DNA of 6,031 nucleotides, taken from NCBI GenBank assembly GCA_002495235.1, contig DAEG01000091.1:1-6031 (forward strand). Direction: 5' to 3'. Under the pieces are notes generated by a model. The model ran no database searches. It was not told the origin of the DNA and saw nothing but the letters and a program-made list of their open reading frames with translations. Below, piece after piece: positions 4,073 through 6,031 of this stretch (position 1 is its first letter; each line of letters begins with the position of its first letter). The position numbers and the translations under genes are program-made. The stretch is from Euryarchaeota archaeon UBA287. GTDB taxonomy: Archaea > Thermoplasmatota > UBA186 > UBA287.

Positions 4073-6031
4073 TTCTCCTCCATAAAGTCTGCGAGGGTTA
4101 TTTTCTTTTCGTTCTCGAACAGTGAGTTCATCGAGGCTTCAGCCACATAGACACACTGTTTTACGTACATTGGCACATCATACTCCTCTATTATCTTCTT
4201 TGAAATATCTAAATATTTTCGTACAGAAGCCTTGTGAACAGTGAGTATCAGTGCTTTTCCGCACTTGCATTTACCAGACAGAGGGATTCTTCTGTACTTG
4301 GCGTTACAGCTGGTGCACCTGAACTGCTGCTTCGAAAAAGCCGTGAGATTGCCCATCATGTCCGGGAGAAGGTGTGTGTTTATGATCTTCGCAGCAACAT
4401 CGCTCTCCTCAACCGCCCTCAACTTTCTAGCCAGTTCCAGCTGAAGACCTATCTTCTCCTCCATGCTTCCGAGCGTTTTGTAGCTTGACATCCTGTTGCC
4501 TCCGTCTATGCGCGCGGTATCAAAGGAGAAACCCATGGATAGATCCGAGCCGAGGTGCTTCTCTACGTAGTCCATGATGTCCGATAGGTCCTTAGGGTTT
4601 GCTCCATCCTCAGCCTTCCTGTAGAACTCCAGGGGATAGGAGTACATTATGTCCACGTTCCAGGCCTCCTTGTCTATCTCTTTTGGATCAAGGACTGTCG
4701 TCAGTATGAGAGGGCAGTCCATGCGCCCACCTCTCGTTGTGGGTAGGTAATGCATGGAGAAGTTTATGAGAGCGTCCAGAAGAAGCATGATGCAGTCCTC
4801 ATCTCCATCGCAATTCCTGCGCTTGGCCGCGTGGAAGAATGGGTGTGCAAAGCACACATTGGCGTCTGTGTAACCCGCGATCCTGCCCAGAACTCCGGCG
4901 GAAGTGTGTGGCGCGAGTCCCACGATGTTGCAACCTATGAGATCCTCTATCCTCTCCGCCCTGTAATATGGATCAAGTCCGTACAGCCGGACAAGCAGGT
5001 CGTCCATGAACTTTGAGCAGTTGAGGAGAAAATCCATGCAGCTTCTGGAGACCACAACGTCCTGTGGCTTGAGTTCTAATACCTGCTCTTCGCCCTTCAG
5101 AGGATTCCCATAGCAGTCTGTGTCATATCCCAGTTCCATTAGCTTTTCTATGGGTGCGTGCACCTCTGCCGGCCTGAAGTGCGTCAGCGGCACGTCTGTC
5201 ATGTCATAGCGCAGCGTCCCGTCCTTGTTCACGTGTAGTCTGTACTTTGCTCTCAGCACGCCCTTCTCCAGGATCTCAGGTTCTTTCTGTGGTGATATGA
5301 GTCCCTCCACGCCCTTCATGTCGCCTATGTTTCTCTCTTTGACATAAGACATCGCGTTCTTGAGCTCGCTGTTCAGGTCTATCTTTGCCTTCTCCACCCC
5401 TTCGAAGTGTGTGTGCCCTCCGCACGTGCATCTGTACCTGTATGTCCTGCTCCCGCAGGAATCGCACCTGCGCACTCCTATCTCCACCTCAATGTAGCTC
5501 TGCTTCGCCGCCTGATTGACCAGCCTCTGCTTTCCCCCTGAGAACTTGAGCGGAAAGAGCACGTGTGGTGGTGGTTCCATGAGGCGCTCCTTTGACTTTT
5601 CAGGCCTCCCCATACGCACGCCGATCCTTGTCGGCACCCTGTTCTTCACCCTGACGCCGAGCATTTTTGAGACATACTCGATGGTGGAGGCTGCATCGCA
5701 GTCATCTGTTGCCTCGGTGATCCTGCCACCCGCTGCCTTCAGCCCGAGGGATGCGAGGAGCACATCCGTGTGTTCCGTGATCCTGTACCCCCCGTCTTCG
5801 CTGTGGTAGACCCCCAGGTCGATGAGGGTCCTCTTTGTTGTATCGTCACTCTCCAGAGCGAGCTTTCCATCCCGCAGTGATCCTCTCTCGAGGATGTGCC
5901 TCCTGAGGGCCTTTATGGCATCCATGGGAATGTCGCCCCAGAACAGAGTGTAGGCGGGGTGCAGCGGTATGGAATATCTCTTAGATAGCTCGAGAGCTTC
6001 ATTAAAATCGATGCTGGCGGGGTTTTTTTCG
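4069..6031 (-). CDS. polC: DNA polymerase D large subunit (DP2), C-terminal catalytic part
   Basis: DP2 is the catalytic subunit of the archaeal replicative D-family polymerase, working with the DP1 exonuclease subunit and PCNA. The window holds 653 residues; the frame runs off the edge at 6031 and full proteins are about 1100-1250 residues, so the N-terminus is outside. The ATG at 5925 is not the start: upstream codons continue the family sequence (SIPLHPAYTLFWGDIP). Numbering from that Met, I see GRPEKSKERLMEPPPHVLFPL (106-126) from the first catalytic barrel, a zinc motif with C154, C157, C166 and C168, and active-site NCDGDED (371-377). N371, D373 and D375 correspond to the metal-binding residues known in Pyrococcus. 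The MDCPLILTTVLDP segment (402-414) and a second zinc motif (C537, C540, C553, C555) follow. The C-terminus KITLADFM (608-615) resembles a PCNA-binding PIP box. No intein interrupts NCDGDED. Confidence 0.95.
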   Translation of the reverse strand, partial: EKNPASIDFNEALELSKRYSIPLHPAYTLFWGDIPMDAIKALRRHILERGSLRDGKLALESDDTTKRTLIDLGVYHSEDGGYRITEHTDVLLASLGLKAAGGRITEATDDCDAASTIEYVSKMLGVRVKNRVPTRIGVRMGRPEKSKERLMEPPPHVLFPLKFSGGKQRLVNQAAKQSYIEVEIGVRRCDSCGSRTYRYRCTCGGHTHFEGVEKAKIDLNSELKNAMSYVKERNIGDMKGVEGLISPQKEPEILEKGVLRAKYRLHVNKDGTLRYDMTDVPLTHFRPAEVHAPIEKLMELGYDTDCYGNPLKGEEQVLELKPQDVVVSRSCMDFLLNCSKFMDDLLVRLYGLDPYYRAERIEDLIGCNIVGLAPHTSAGVLGRIAGYTDANVCFAHPFFHAAKRRNCDGDEDCIMLLLDALINFSMHYLPTTRGGRMDCPLILTTVLDPKEIDKEAWNVDIMYSYPLEFYRKAEDGANPKDLSDIMDYVEKHLGSDLSMGFSFDTARIDGGNRMSSYKTLGSMEEKIGLQLELARKLRAVEESDVAAKIINTHLLPDMMGNLTAFSKQQFRCTSCNAKYRRIPLSGKCKCGKALILTVHKASVRKYLDISKKIIEEYDVPMYVKQCVYVAEASMNSLFENEKKITLADFMEEK
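4075..4081 (-). promoter_or_regulatory. Shine-Dalgarno sequence for the AAA+ gene, inside DP2
   Basis: GGAGGAG on the coding strand is followed by AA and then the ATG at 4070-4072. It is formed by the last DP2 codons (Met-Glu-Glu-Lys, then TGA). With the ATGA overlap it fixes the ATPase start and implies translational coupling. Confidence 0.7.

Noticed and set aside
4750..5016. + strand ORF of 88 aa opposite DP2, plus similar ones at 5516-5809 and 4234-4488
   Set aside because: They lie entirely antisense to well-conserved DP2 coding sequence and have no ribosome binding site or family signature.
1..6031. tRNA, rRNA, riboswitch, insertion sequence or att sites
   Set aside because: I saw no cloverleaf, conserved RNA core, transposase motif or flanking terminal repeats; nearly all bases belong to the protein genes listed.

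Overview
The window looks like part of an archaeal chromosome, probably from a euryarchaeon. The strongest marker is the catalytic half of the large subunit of D-family DNA polymerase (DP2), a protein found only in archaea. Supporting signs are overlapping ATGA gene junctions, a TATA-box promoter with an apparently leaderless start, and frequent ATA and AGG/AGA codons. I cannot name the genus. Nothing seen suggests a plasmid, virus or insertion sequence.

Layout. Bases 1-1224 (+ strand) are the end of a tightly packed operon: the C-terminal part of an OPT-family oligopeptide/metal-chelate transporter (cut by the window edge), a 62-residue two-helix membrane protein overlapping it by ATGA, and an 88-residue charged soluble protein one base further on. 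A small hairpin with a T-run follows. Bases 1225-1367 form a convergent intergenic gap with no gene I can support.

Bases 1368-2698 (- strand) hold a secreted-type ankyrin-repeat protein of about 440 residues with a signal peptide and twelve ankyrin units. The reading frame is broken by one missing base in a short C-run (2435-2438 on the + strand), so it appears as two overlapping ORFs. It has its own TATA box, and a GTG at the expected transcription start is the likeliest start codon.

Bases 2798-6031 (- strand) hold the replication-related part: DP2 (N-terminus beyond the window) followed, with a 4-base ATGA overlap, by a 424-residue single-domain AAA+ ATPase. The ATPase's ribosome binding site lies inside the last codons of DP2, just after a PIP-box-like PCNA-binding motif, so the two are likely translationally coupled.

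Taken together: a transport operon converging on a polymerase-D/AAA+ operon, with a frameshifted ankyrin gene between them. I found no clear new multi-gene defence or mobile system. The points most worth checking are the ankyrin frameshift, the DP2-AAA+ coupling, and the two unrecognised small proteins behind the transporter.
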